This document shows, in pieces, positions 49,422 to 58,912 of a stretch of DNA of 64,000 bases (its first letter is position 1; each line of letters begins with the position of its first letter). A model generated the notes under the pieces. The model saw only the letters and a list, made by a program, of their open reading frames with translations, did no database searches and was not told where the DNA came from. The position numbers and the translations under genes were made by a program. The stretch covers positions 1 through 64,000 of the forward strand of contig JAJTYR010000007.1 in NCBI GenBank assembly GCA_021463505.1. The letters run 5' to 3'. The DNA is from Burkholderiaceae bacterium. GTDB lineage: Bacteria > Pseudomonadota > Gammaproteobacteria > Burkholderiales > Burkholderiaceae_E.

Positions 49422-50176
49422 GGCGCACGTGCGACACCGCGATCACGCTGTCCGAGGAGGACGGCGTGCGCTACCTGCACTTCGGCTCGCCGTGGGTGCA
49501 GGGAGCGATGCGCATCGCGCGACCGTTTGGGCTCGAGATCGACTACGTGCGCGACATGATGGCCTGGCTGCTGTTTCTCGCGCCGCCCGCGCACATCCTG
49601 CAACTGGGGCTGGGTGCCGCCGCGCTGACGAAGTACTGCTGGCGCCGCTTTCCCGGCTCCGCCGTCACCGCCGTGGAGCGCAGCCCGGCGGTGATCGCCA
49701 GCGCACGCCGCGACTTTGCGCTGCCCGCCGACGATGCGCGGCTGCGCGTGGTCTGCGCCGACGCCGGCGAGTTCGTCGCACGCGCGTCCGGGCGCGGCCG
49801 TTACGGCGTCGTCCAGGTCGACCTCTACGACCGTCAGGCGCGCGGCCCGGTCATCGACAGTCTCGCGTTCTACCGGCGCTGCCGCAGCGTGCTCGCGACC
49901 TCGGGCGTGCTGGTGGTGAATCTCTTCGGCGAGCACGACGCGTACCGGCGCAGCACCGGGCGCATCGGGGAGGCGTTCGGCGCACGCCTGCTCGCGTTGC
50001 CGCCGGTGCCTGCCGGCAACGTGGTGCTGCTCGCGTTCAAGGGCCCGCCGTTGCAGATCGACTGGCAGGCGCTGCGGCACCGCGCGCGCGAACTCGACCG
50101 CACGGGCCTGCCCGCGCGCGCCTGGTTCGAGGCACTGCGCGGCCAGCAGGGGCGATCTGCACGGTTCGGAGTCTAG
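49418..50176 (+). CDS. Spermidine synthase-like methyltransferase-fold protein
   Basis: This 252-residue protein has a Rossmann-type AdoMet-binding fold: ILQLGLGAAALTKYC (about 65-79), VTAVERSPAVI (about 88-98) and VQVDLYDRQARGP (about 135-147), typical of spermidine synthase-like proteins. Polyamine synthesis itself would need a decarboxylated-AdoMet pocket that cannot be judged here. The start TTG 49418 overlaps the glycosylase stop as TTGA; no better in-frame start is close. It ends 780 bases before the next gene. Confidence 0.8.
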   Translation: MRRTCDTAITLSEEDGVRYLHFGSPWVQGAMRIARPFGLEIDYVRDMMAWLLFLAPPAHILQLGLGAAALTKYCWRRFPGSAVTAVERSPAVIASARRDFALPADDARLRVVCADAGEFVARASGRGRYGVVQVDLYDRQARGPVIDSLAFYRRCRSVLATSGVLVVNLFGEHDAYRRSTGRIGEAFGARLLALPPVPAGNVVLLAFKGPPLQIDWQALRHRARELDRTGLPARAWFEALRGQQGRSARFGV

Positions 50177-50957
50177 TACGCCGACCCGGAGGTATCGCAG
50201 CAGACCGTGCCTGGCAAAGTCGAAGCCCGATACCACCCTGGAGCCGGTGTCGCCGCGCATTGCCGTGCGTATCGTCGGGGTCGGCGGCATGCCGGTGCGC
50301 CGGGCCCCGCCCACACGAGAACGTCGCAGGGCGGGTGCCTGGTGTCTCTGAATCGCGCCGGTCCGGTCGCGCACGCGGCGGGCGCAGCCTCGGCCGGATC
50401 GAGGCCGCTCACATCACCGGCATGACACAGCCCAGGGTGTCTCAGGTTCGACGCTACAAGCTGCAGAACGTCCCGCTGGAGCGTCTGATGCAGGCGCTGG
50501 TCTTGCTGGCTCAGCATGTCGGGATCGTCGTTCGGCCAGCGCGGCGTGCGCGTACCGCCGGCATCACGGTCGCGGCTTGACGAGCCAGGCGAGCCGGAAC
50601 CGCAATGAAATCCGCATACGAAGACCGGAGTGACGGTCAGTCCGAGACCGTGATCGTTCTCTTGTGCCAGCGGCTGCCAGGGGTTTCCGTACAAGGCTTC
50701 GCAAGAGGGCCGGATGGGGGACGCGATGCCAGGTTTGTCGGTACGGCCGAGCTGCACCCGGGCAGGACGGCGCTGTAGAGATCTGTCCACGGCGGCGGAC
50801 GTCGCTTGCGACGAACGCCTGCAGGAGTCCGCGAAACTCCGACCTTGCGAGCGGCGGCATCCCTGCGTGCAGCGCGTGCGTCGCGCGCCGGCCCTCCTTT
50901 TCGACCGTTCGTCCGGCGCTGCCCGCCTGCGGTGCGGCCCGCTGCTAGCCTGCCTGC
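50177..50957. other. Gene-poor region of 780 bases
   Basis: No intact gene is recognised between the spermidine-synthase-like gene and the GspE-like ATPase. The plus frame ending at 50580 holds the remnant of an XRE-type regulator (listed). The rest (50581-50957) has open frames on both strands without recognisable motifs. The stretch looks like a site of past insertion and decay. Confidence 0.6.
50380..50580 (+). pseudogene. Remnant of XRE-type antitoxin/regulator (HigA2-like)
   Basis: The frame ending TGA 50578-50580 reads GMTQPRVSQVRRYKLQNVP, then LERLMQALVLLAQHVGIVVRPA, then an Arg-rich tail. This matches the second half of short XRE/HigA2-like antitoxin proteins: HTH recognition helix TQPRVS, then the LMQAL..LGR/H-V-IVV-P ending. 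The N-terminal part, with the first HTH helix, is degenerate (EAAHITGMTQ is preceded by RSLGRI), and no start codon or N-terminal domain is visible. No toxin gene is adjacent. I read it as a decayed toxin-antitoxin module. Confidence 0.55.
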
Positions 50958-52778
50958 ATGAACGCGCGCACCGATCCCGGCACCGCCCCGGCCGCCGCAT
51001 TGCCGCCGCTCGGGCAACCGGGGCGGCGCGTCACGGTCGAGGACCTGCTGCCGGCGCTGGTCGCCGACGGGCTGCTCGCGCCGGCCGATGCCGAAGCCGT
51101 GGGCCGCTACGCACGCCTGTCGAGCGCCGACCAGCACGCGCTGGTGGCGCTGGCGCGCCGCAAGCTGAAGGTGCCCGGCACCCACCGGCTGCTCGATCTG
51201 GACCTGCTCTGCCCGTGGTTCGCCCAGCGCGTGGGTCTGCCGTACGTGCACATCGACCCGCTCAAGGTCGACCTGTCGCGTGTCGCCGAGGTGATGTCGA
51301 GCCAGTACGCGACCCGCTTCAAGATCCTGCCGCTCGCGGTGAAGTCCGGCGAGATCACCATCGCGACCGCCGAGCCGTTCGTCACCGACTGGGTCGACGA
51401 ACTGCGCGGGCTGCTCAAGCGCGAGATCCGGCGGGTGATCGCGAATCCGCAGGACATCGCGCACTTCATCGTCGAGTTCTTCACGCTGGCGCGCACCATC
51501 CGCGGGGCGCAAAAGAGCGGGGCGGCCGCGCACCAGAGCAACTTCGAGCAGCTGGTCGAACTGGGCCGCTCGGGTCGCAACCTCGATGCCAACGACCAGC
51601 ACGTGGTCACGATCGTCGACTGGCTCTGGCAGTACGCGTTCGAGCAGCGCGCCAGCGACATCCACATGGAGCCGCGGCGCGACACCGGCTCGATCCGCTT
51701 TCGCATCGACGGGGTGCTGCACAACGTCTACCAGGTGCCGGCGTCGGTGTTCGCGGCGATGACCAGTCGCATCAAGCTGCTCGGGCGCATGGACGTCATC
51801 GAGAAGCGGCGTCCCCAGGACGGGCGCATCAAGACGCGCAACGCCGACGGCCGCGAGATCGAGTTGCGTCTGTCGACGCTGCCGACCGCGTTCGGCGAGA
51901 AGCTGGTGATGCGCGTCTTCGACCCCGAAGTGCTGGTGCGCGACTTCGCCGAACTCGGTCTCCAGGACGACGACCTGCAGACCTGGGAGGCGATGACCGC
52001 GCGGCCCAACGGCATCGTGCTGGTGACCGGGCCGACCGGCTCGGGCAAGACCACGACGCTGTACACCACGCTCAAGCAGCTGGCGACCGACGAAGTCAAC
52101 GTGTGCACCGTCGAAGACCCGATCGAGATGGTGGAGCCGCGCTTCAACCAGATGCAGGTGCAGCACGGCATCGAGCTGGGCTTCGCCGACGGCATCCGCG
52201 CGCTGATGCGCCAGGACCCGGACATCATCATGGTCGGCGAGATCCGCGACCTGCAGACCGCCGAGATGGCGGTGCAGGCCGCGCTCACCGGCCACCTCGT
52301 GCTCTCGACGCTGCACACCAACGACGCACCGTCGGCGGTGACGCGCCTGCTCGATCTCGGCGTGCCGCCGTACCTGCTGAACGCCACGCTGATCGGCGTG
52401 ATGGCGCAGCGCCTGGTGCGTACGCTGTGCGCAGCGTGCAAGCAGGAGGTCGACGCGCTCGCCGAGGAGGAATGGAACGCGCTGATCGCGCCGTTTCGCG
52501 CGGCGCGTCCGAAGCGCATCCACCGGCCGGTCGGTTGCCTGGAGTGCCGGATGACCGGCTACCGCGGCCGCACCGGGCTGTACGAATTGCTGGTGGTCGA
52601 TGCCGGGCTGCGCGCGCTGATCGACGAGAAGCCGGACCTCGGCGCGATCCGCCGCCGTGCGATTCGCAGCGGGCTCAAGCCGCTGCGGCTGGCCGGTGCG
52701 CAGAGGATCGCCGCCGGCATGACCACCTGCGAAGAGGTGCTGCGCGCCGCGCCGCCGATCGGTGATCAGGGGTTGTAG
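50958..52778 (+). CDS. GspE/PilB-family secretion/pilus ATPase
   Basis: This 606-residue ATPase would power type II secretion or type IV pilus assembly. It has an N-terminal GspE-N domain (about 85-190), Walker A GPTGSGKTTT (about 358-367), the Asp box EDPIE (about 388), Walker B IIMVGEIRD (about 424), the His box and the zinc-type Cys pairs CAAC (about 492) and CLEC (about 527). It stands alone: no gspF/pilC or pseudopilin is next to it, although a GspH-like gene lies about 3.7 kb away. Start ATG 50958. Confidence 0.88.
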   Translation: MNARTDPGTAPAAALPPLGQPGRRVTVEDLLPALVADGLLAPADAEAVGRYARLSSADQHALVALARRKLKVPGTHRLLDLDLLCPWFAQRVGLPYVHIDPLKVDLSRVAEVMSSQYATRFKILPLAVKSGEITIATAEPFVTDWVDELRGLLKREIRRVIANPQDIAHFIVEFFTLARTIRGAQKSGAAAHQSNFEQLVELGRSGRNLDANDQHVVTIVDWLWQYAFEQRASDIHMEPRRDTGSIRFRIDGVLHNVYQVPASVFAAMTSRIKLLGRMDVIEKRRPQDGRIKTRNADGREIELRLSTLPTAFGEKLVMRVFDPEVLVRDFAELGLQDDDLQTWEAMTARPNGIVLVTGPTGSGKTTTLYTTLKQLATDEVNVCTVEDPIEMVEPRFNQMQVQHGIELGFADGIRALMRQDPDIIMVGEIRDLQTAEMAVQAALTGHLVLSTLHTNDAPSAVTRLLDLGVPPYLLNATLIGVMAQRLVRTLCAACKQEVDALAEEEWNALIAPFRAARPKRIHRPVGCLECRMTGYRGRTGLYELLVVDAGLRALIDEKPDLGAIRRRAIRSGLKPLRLAGAQRIAAGMTTCEEVLRAAPPIGDQGL

Positions 52779-52807
52779 TCACGCCTTGCGGGACCCCAAA
52801 CCCCGCT

Positions 52808-53983
52808 TTACCTGGAAAGATCCCGCATCGCCCGCTCCAGCCCCTGCAGCGTCACCGGGTACATCCGGTGGTGCAGCACCTGGCGGATCACCGCGATCGA
52901 CTGCCGGTACTCCCACACGCCCTCCGGCTCGGGATTGAGCCAGGCGAACTTCGGGAAGCGTTCCACCAGCCGGCGCAGCCAGACCGCGCCGGCTTCCTCG
53001 TTGTTGTATTCGACCGAGCCGCCGGGTTGCAGCACTTCGTACGGGCTCATCGTCGCGTCGCCGACGAAGATCAACCGGTAATCCGGGTTGTACCTGCGGA
53101 TGACGTCCCAGGTTTCGAAGCGCTCGGCGTGGCGCCGGCGGTTGTTCTTCCACAGGAAGTCGTAGACGCAGTTGTGGAAGTAGTAGAACTCGAGGTGCTT
53201 GAACTCGCTGCGGGCGGCGGAGAACAGCTCCTCGGTCTGCCGGATGTGGTCGTCCATCGTGCCGCCGACGTCGAGCAGCATCAGCACCTTGATCGTGTTG
53301 TGCCGCTCGGGAACCATCCGGATGTCGAGCCAGCCGGCGTTGCGCGCGGTGCTGGCGATGGTGTCGTCCAGATCGAGCTCTTCGTCGGCGCCTTCACGTG
53401 CGAACCTGCGCAGCCGGCGCAGCGCGACCTTGATGTTGCGCGTGCCCAGTTCGACCTGGTCGTCGTAGTCGCGATAGGCGCGCTGCTCCCAGACCTTCAC
53501 GGCGGTGCGGTTGCCCGCCGACGGGCCGCCGATGCGGATGCCTTCCGGGTTGTAGCCGCCGTTGCCGAACGGCGAAGTGCCGCCGGTGCCGATCCACTTG
53601 CTGCCGCCCTGGTGGCGTTCCTTCTGCTCGTCGAGCAGTTCGCGCAGCCGCTCGAGCAGCTTGTCTAGCCCGCCCATCGCCTGGATGGCCGCTTTTTCCT
53701 CGGCGGTGAATTCGCGCTGCAACTGGCGCTCGAGCCACTTCAGTGGCAGGTCCACGTCGATGCCGGGGATCGCCTGCACACCCTTGAAGTAGGCGCCGAA
53801 AGCGCGGTCGAACTTGTCGAAGTTGCGCTCGTCCTTCACCAGCACCGCGCGCGACAGGTGATAGAACTCGTCGATCGACGGGCCGATCACGTGCTCGCGC
53901 ATCGCTTCGAGCAGCAGCAGGTATTCCTTGATCGAAACCGGCAGTCTCGCGTGCCGCAGGTGCAGGAAGAAGTCGATCAGCAT
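52808..53983 (-). CDS. VWA-domain protein, CoxE-like
   Basis: This 391-residue protein resembles CoxE-type VWA proteins that act with MoxR AAA ATPases in metallocofactor or complex maturation. Start ATG 53983 gives MLIDFFLHLRHARLPVS, a characteristic family opening. The central region is charged. The VWA domain (about 230-390) carries LMLLDVGGTMDDH, a DxGGT version of the MIDAS motif rather than DxSxS, so metal binding may be altered. It is the downstream partner of the MoxR-type gene, with a GNAT gene between them. Confidence 0.82.
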   Translation of the reverse strand: MLIDFFLHLRHARLPVSIKEYLLLLEAMREHVIGPSIDEFYHLSRAVLVKDERNFDKFDRAFGAYFKGVQAIPGIDVDLPLKWLERQLQREFTAEEKAAIQAMGGLDKLLERLRELLDEQKERHQGGSKWIGTGGTSPFGNGGYNPEGIRIGGPSAGNRTAVKVWEQRAYRDYDDQVELGTRNIKVALRRLRRFAREGADEELDLDDTIASTARNAGWLDIRMVPERHNTIKVLMLLDVGGTMDDHIRQTEELFSAARSEFKHLEFYYFHNCVYDFLWKNNRRRHAERFETWDVIRRYNPDYRLIFVGDATMSPYEVLQPGGSVEYNNEEAGAVWLRRLVERFPKFAWLNPEPEGVWEYRQSIAVIRQVLHHRMYPVTLQGLERAMRDLSR

Positions 53984-54609
53984 GGCGTGGCGGCCCGGGT
54001 CGTCGCCGCGTCGTCGGCACGGGGCCGGCGCAGCATCCAGTCGAGGTTGGCGCGCACCGCCGGCCACTCGGAAGCGACGATGCTGTAGACCGCGGTGTCG
54101 CGCAGCGAGCCGTTGGGCATGCGCACGTGGCTGCGCAGCACGCCGTCGAGCCTCGCGCCGAGCCGCTCGATGGCGCGGCGACTGCGCAGATTCATGCAGT
54201 GCGTGCGGAACTCGACCGCGATGCAGTCGAGCTGCTCGAACGCGTGCCGCAGCAGCAGCGCCTTGCAGTCGGTGTTCAGCGCGGAGCGCTGCACCGAGGC
54301 AGCGTACCAGGTGGAGCCGATTTCCACGCGGCGGTGCGTGGCGTCCACGTTCATGTAGGTGGTCATGCCCGCGAGCCTGCCGCTGGCGTTGTGCCGCACC
54401 GAGAACGGCAGCATCGTCCCGGCCTGGCGCAATGCGAGCCTGCGGGCGATCTCGGCGCCCATCTGCGCCGGGCCCGGCACCGTCGTGTACCAGATCTCCC
54501 ACAGGCGGCCATCGGCACAGGCCTCGGCGAGGGCGGCCTCGTGCGCGGGATCGAGCGGCTCGAGGGTGGCGTGCTCGCCGGCCAGCGTGACGGGTTCGAG
54601 CCAGGACAT
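53977..54609 (-). CDS. GNAT-family N-acetyltransferase (RimL-like)
   Basis: This 210-residue acetyltransferase of the RimJ/RimL GNAT group has a core strand VEIGSTWYAA (about 92-102), the acetyl-CoA loop region NTDCKALLLRHAFEQLDC (about 110-128), and the helix MNLRSRRAIERLGA (about 137-150). Substrate unknown; RimL-type members acetylate ribosomal proteins or other N-termini. It overlaps the VWA gene by 7 bases and is 19 bases downstream of the MoxR gene, which suggests one transcript. Confidence 0.85.
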   Translation of the reverse strand: MSWLEPVTLAGEHATLEPLDPAHEAALAEACADGRLWEIWYTTVPGPAQMGAEIARRLALRQAGTMLPFSVRHNASGRLAGMTTYMNVDATHRRVEIGSTWYAASVQRSALNTDCKALLLRHAFEQLDCIAVEFRTHCMNLRSRRAIERLGARLDGVLRSHVRMPNGSLRDTAVYSIVASEWPAVRANLDWMLRRPRADDAATTRAATPC

Positions 54610-54628
54610 GTCGCACCCGCCCCGCAGT

Positions 54629-55471
<843 letters not shown>

Positions 55472-55632
55472 GATATGGGGTTGTTCCGGATATCGGGTTG
55501 CAGGCGCATCGAGTATACGGGAACCCCGCCGGCGCTCCCGCGGGCGTACCCCTTCTCTGGACGTGCCCGCGAGCGCTCCGATAGAATCCGCGTTCCTTTG
55601 CACAGATCAAAGACCCGGTGCCCGGAACACAC

Positions 55633-55950
55633 ATGTACAGGAAAATGCTGATCGCGGCCGGTTTCGCGGCTGCGCTGATTCCGCTCGCGGGGGCCGTCGA
55701 AGGCAGCGCCGACGCCGGCGGGAAGAAGAACTCGATGTGCATCGGCTGCCACGCGATTCCGGGGTACAAGTCGTCGTTCCCGTCGGTCTACCAGGTGCCG
55801 ATGATCAAGGGGCAGAGCGCGAAGTACATCGAATCGGCGCTGGAGGCCTATCGCAAGGGAGACCGCAGCCATCCGACGATGCGTGCCATCGCGCAGGGCC
55901 TGAGCGACCAGGACATCGCCGATCTCGCGGCGTACTACGGCACCCGGTGA
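55633..55950 (+). CDS. Cytochrome c (single heme), periplasmic
   Basis: This 105-residue exported protein has a signal peptide (about 1-20, AAGFAAALIPLAGA), the heme site CIGCH (36-40) and a distal Met near 83 (HPTMRAIA). Class I cytochrome c fold, as a small electron carrier. ATG 55633 is preferred over an upstream GTG at 55618. A second cytochrome gene follows 7 bases later. Confidence 0.88.
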   Translation: MYRKMLIAAGFAAALIPLAGAVEGSADAGGKKNSMCIGCHAIPGYKSSFPSVYQVPMIKGQSAKYIESALEAYRKGDRSHPTMRAIAQGLSDQDIADLAAYYGTR

Positions 55951-55957
55951 GACGGCC

Positions 55958-56317
55958 ATGAACGACCTGCGCGACTTGCGCAGCGCCCGATACGGCGCTC
56001 TCGCCGGCACGCTGGCGCTCGCCCTGTTCGCCGCGAGCGGGGCGCAGGCTGCCGACGTCGCCAAGGGCAAGGAAAAGGCGGACCAGGTCTGTGCCGCCTG
56101 TCACGGCAAGGACGGCAACACCCCGATCGATCCGTCCTATCCGCGGCTGGCGGGCCAGCACGCCGACTATCTGCGGCACGCATTGCACGCCTATCAGGCC
56201 GACCAGCGCAGGAACCCGATCATGGGCGCGCAGGCCAAACAACTCTCGCGCGCCGACATCGAGAACCTGGCTTCCTGGTACGCGAGCCTGCCGGGCCCGC
56301 TCAGTCACCAGCGTTGA
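55958..56317 (+). CDS. Cytochrome c (single heme), periplasmic
   Basis: This 119-residue protein has a signal sequence (about 10-32, ending GAQAADV), heme site CAACH (45-49) and a probable distal Met in NPIMGAQA (about 87). It differs from the first cytochrome by an extra N-terminal stretch and a KGKEKADQV lead-in. The two cytochromes form a tandem, as seen for paired cytochromes c4-like or c553-like electron carriers. They follow the MoxR gene on the opposite strand. Confidence 0.88.
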   Translation: MNDLRDLRSARYGALAGTLALALFAASGAQAADVAKGKEKADQVCAACHGKDGNTPIDPSYPRLAGQHADYLRHALHAYQADQRRNPIMGAQAKQLSRADIENLASWYASLPGPLSHQR

Positions 56318-56439
56318 CGCGCGCACGCGCGGCCTGCTTCCATCGCCGACGCGCCGCCTTCCGTCGCGCGCTCCTGTCGTGACGGCGCATGCCGTCGCTA
56401 GACTGGCACGACCTTCCCCATCGTGTTGTCGTCGCCCCG

Positions 56440-57021
56440 ATGCGTCCCGAGTCACCGAAGCGCGTGCGACGTCCGCAAATGGGCGTGACGGCGGCCGAAC
56501 TGGCAATCGTGACCACGATCGTGGCGACGCTCGCGGCCGCGGCAGCCCCCGAGTTCTCGGGTTTTCTCGTCAACGCGGAGCTGCGCTCCGTCTCGGAAGA
56601 CCTGCGCAGCGGCCTGCGGCTGGCGCAGATCGAGGCGATCAAGCGCCAGGGCGTGGTCGAACTGGTGCTCACCGGCGAGGCGCCCGAACGCGCCGACGTT
56701 CATCCGGCGAGCGACGGCCGCAACTGGGTGATCCGCGCGGCGCGCCGCGACGGCGGCTTCGCGCTGCTGCGCTCGTCGTCCGGCGCGACCTGGACCCCGC
56801 GGGTGCGCATCGAATCCGATCGTGAAGCCTTCGCGTTCGACAAATTCGGCCGGCTGCACGCGGACTCGATCGGCAACGCCGCGCCGGGGGCCGACCTGCG
56901 CATCGAACTGAGCGACCGCGACGAGCGCGGCCGGCCGCTGCGCGTTCTGGTACGCCCCTCCGGTTCGAGCCTGACCTGCGATCCTGGCGCGCAGGACGGT
57001 GCGGCGTTCGCCTGCGGCTGA
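56440..57021 (+). CDS. GspH/FimT-type pseudopilin-like protein
   Basis: This 193-residue protein has a prepilin-like start: a basic leader of about 15 residues ending in Gly (RRPQMG), then VTAAELAIVTTIVATLAAAAAPEF, with Glu at position +5 and a hydrophobic helix. The first residue after cleavage is Val instead of Phe/Met, and Thr-Ala-Ala replaces the usual Thr-Leu-Ile, so processing is likely but not certain. The C-terminal beta domain (about 60-185) matches GspH/FimT in pattern. An earlier ATG at 56389 is possible. The secretion or pilus operon it belongs to is not adjacent. Confidence 0.7.
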   Translation: MRPESPKRVRRPQMGVTAAELAIVTTIVATLAAAAAPEFSGFLVNAELRSVSEDLRSGLRLAQIEAIKRQGVVELVLTGEAPERADVHPASDGRNWVIRAARRDGGFALLRSSSGATWTPRVRIESDREAFAFDKFGRLHADSIGNAAPGADLRIELSDRDERGRPLRVLVRPSGSSLTCDPGAQDGAAFACG

Positions 57022-57111
57022 TCGTACGCAGCGGCCGTTTGCTCCCGACGGTGGCACAGCGAATGTGCGAACATCGCGCTCCCCGATCGGCCCCGGACAC
57101 CAGGATCAGAC

Positions 57112-57633
57112 ATGCCGCAGACCGCCCCGATTCCGGACTTCGCGACCACCGACCTGTGTGATGCGCATGAAGAACGGCTCACTGCCGGCGCCCTGCGTGT
57201 CCTGCATCCGGCGTTCAGGGCGTTCGGCAAGCGTCCCCGATTCGCGGGACCCGTGGCAACGGTGCGCTGTTTCGAGGACAACTCGATGGTGCGCGCGGCA
57301 CTCGAGACCCCCGGGCAAGGGCGGGTGCTGGTGGTCGACGGCGGCGGCAGCCTGCGCTGTGCGCTGGTCGGCGGCAACCTCGCCAGACTCGCGAGCGACA
57401 ACGGCTGGGCCGGGGTCGTCGTCAACGGTTGTGTGCGCGACGTGGCCGAGATCAACGCCAGCGACATCGGCGTGCGCGCGCTCGCCGCACACCCGCGGCG
57501 CAGCGATCGGCGCGGCAGCGGTTCGCAGGGAAAGGCAGTCGAGATCGCCGGCGTGCGGGTGGCGCCCGGCGACTGGTGCTACGCCGACGACGACGGCATC
57601 CTGGTGAGCGACCACCGGCTCGACGCCGGCTGA
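57112..57633 (+). CDS. rraA: Ribonuclease activity regulator RraA-like protein
   Basis: This 173-residue protein has the RraA/MenG-like fold: [10 protein letters not shown] (about 12-21), [17 protein letters not shown] (about 75-91) and NGCVRD (about 107-112). E. coli RraA inhibits RNase E; other members of the fold are 4-hydroxy-4-methyl-2-oxoglutarate aldolases, and the NGCVRD pattern is shared, so the enzymatic alternative is open. The length matches. It is convergent with moeA, only 7 bases apart. Confidence 0.85.
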   Translation: MPQTAPIPDFATTDLCDAHEERLTAGALRVLHPAFRAFGKRPRFAGPVATVRCFEDNSMVRAALETPGQGRVLVVDGGGSLRCALVGGNLARLASDNGWAGVVVNGCVRDVAEINASDIGVRALAAHPRRSDRRGSGSQGKAVEIAGVRVAPGDWCYADDDGILVSDHRLDAG

Positions 57634-57640
57634 GGGTGCT

Positions 57641-58912
57641 TCAGACGAGGCCGTCGAAGGCGATGCAGTCGACGGCGTCGCCGACCTGTACCGCACCCTG
57701 GTCGTGGTGCAGCACGACCACGCAATTGGCCTCGGACATCGAGCGCAGCACGCCTGAGCCCTGGCTGCCGGCGCTGCGCACCGACATCGTGCCGTCGGTC
57801 TCGAGCGCCAGCCGCGCGCGCTGGTATTCGGTGCGACCCGGGCGCTTGCGAAAGGCGCTCAGCGAGCGTGCGCGCACCAGCGGCAACGGCGCGGGTTCGG
57901 CACCCATCTGGCGCAGCAGCGCGTCGCGCGCGAAAAAATAGAAGGTGATCATCACCGCCACCGGGTTGCCCGGCAGGCCGAAGTAGCTCGCACGCCCGAT
58001 GCGTCCGAACGCCATCGGCCGCCCGGGGCGCATCGCGATGGTCCAGAACGCGATGTCGCCGAGCCTGGCCATGATCCGCTTCGTGAAGTCGGCCTCGCCG
58101 ACCGACACGCCACCGGAGGAAACGATCGCGTCGGCGCACTCCGAGGCGATCCGCACCGCCTGTTCGAGCGCACCCGGGTCGTCGCGTACCACGCCCAGGT
58201 CGATGAGCTCGACGCCCAGCCGCGCGAGCATGCCATAGAGGGTGTAGCGATTGCTGTCGTAGAGCTCGCCCGGGCCGAGCGGCTCGCCCACGCTGCGCAA
58301 TTCGTCGCCGGTGGAGAAGAAGGCCACCCGCAGGCGCCGGCGGACCGGCACTTCGGGCAAACCCAGCGAGGCGAGCAGGCCGAGGTCGGCGGGCGCGAGC
58401 CGCTTGCCCGCGCGCAGCGCCGGCTGGCCGCACGCCAGGTCTTCGCCGCGCCGCCGGCGGTGCTGACCCGGGGTTTGCCCCGGGGGTACGGTCAGGCGCT
58501 CGCTGTCGAGCGTCACCACTTCCTGGATCACCACGGTGTCCAGGCCCGCCGGCATCACGGCGCCGGTGGTCACGCGCACCGCCTCGCCCGGGCCAGCGAC
58601 GCCGGTGAAGGGGCGCCCGGCCAGCGCGGTGCCGGCGATGGCGAGCGTGGTGGGCGCGCCGGCCGCGAGATCGGCGGCGCGTACCGCATACCCGTCCATG
58701 GCCGAGTTGTCGGCGGCCGGAACGTCGATCGGCGAGGCGATCTCCGCGGCGAGCACGCGACCGAGCGCGCTGCGCAGCGCCACCCGCTCGACGGCCTGTA
58801 CCGGCACCACCACCCGGTCGATGATCTCGCGCGCGCGTGCCACCGGCAGCGCGTTCGGATCGTAGTCGGACAGGCAACTGATCGCCTCGGCAAGGGTCTG
58901 CGGCGCGTTCAT
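57641..58912 (-). CDS. moeA: Molybdopterin molybdenumtransferase MoeA
   Basis: This 423-residue enzyme inserts molybdenum into molybdopterin. It has NSAMDGYAVRAADL (about 68-81), the MoCF-type block STGDEL (about 200) and SSGGVSVGEADFTK (about 265). Length near E. coli MoeA (411). The start is ATG 58912, overlapping the mobA stop by 4 bases. Part of the minus-strand block moaA-fdhD-mobA-moeA serving molybdenum or tungsten enzymes such as formate dehydrogenase. Confidence 0.93.
   Translation of the reverse strand: MNAPQTLAEAISCLSDYDPNALPVARAREIIDRVVVPVQAVERVALRSALGRVLAAEIASPIDVPAADNSAMDGYAVRAADLAAGAPTTLAIAGTALAGRPFTGVAGPGEAVRVTTGAVMPAGLDTVVIQEVVTLDSERLTVPPGQTPGQHRRRRGEDLACGQPALRAGKRLAPADLGLLASLGLPEVPVRRRLRVAFFSTGDELRSVGEPLGPGELYDSNRYTLYGMLARLGVELIDLGVVRDDPGALEQAVRIASECADAIVSSGGVSVGEADFTKRIMARLGDIAFWTIAMRPGRPMAFGRIGRASYFGLPGNPVAVMITFYFFARDALLRQMGAEPAPLPLVRARSLSAFRKRPGRTEYQRARLALETDGTMSVRSAGSQGSGVLRSMSEANCVVVLHHDQGAVQVGDAVDCIAFDGLV

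Noticed and set aside
50564-50860. Minus-strand open frame of 98 residues in the gene-poor stretch
   Set aside because: No motif, no ribosome site and no family resemblance; not enough support for a gene.
52808-54616. VWA frame extended through the GNAT gene (602 residues)
   Set aside because: The upstream part is a shadow of the GNAT gene. MLIDFFLHLRHARLP at 53983 is the family start.
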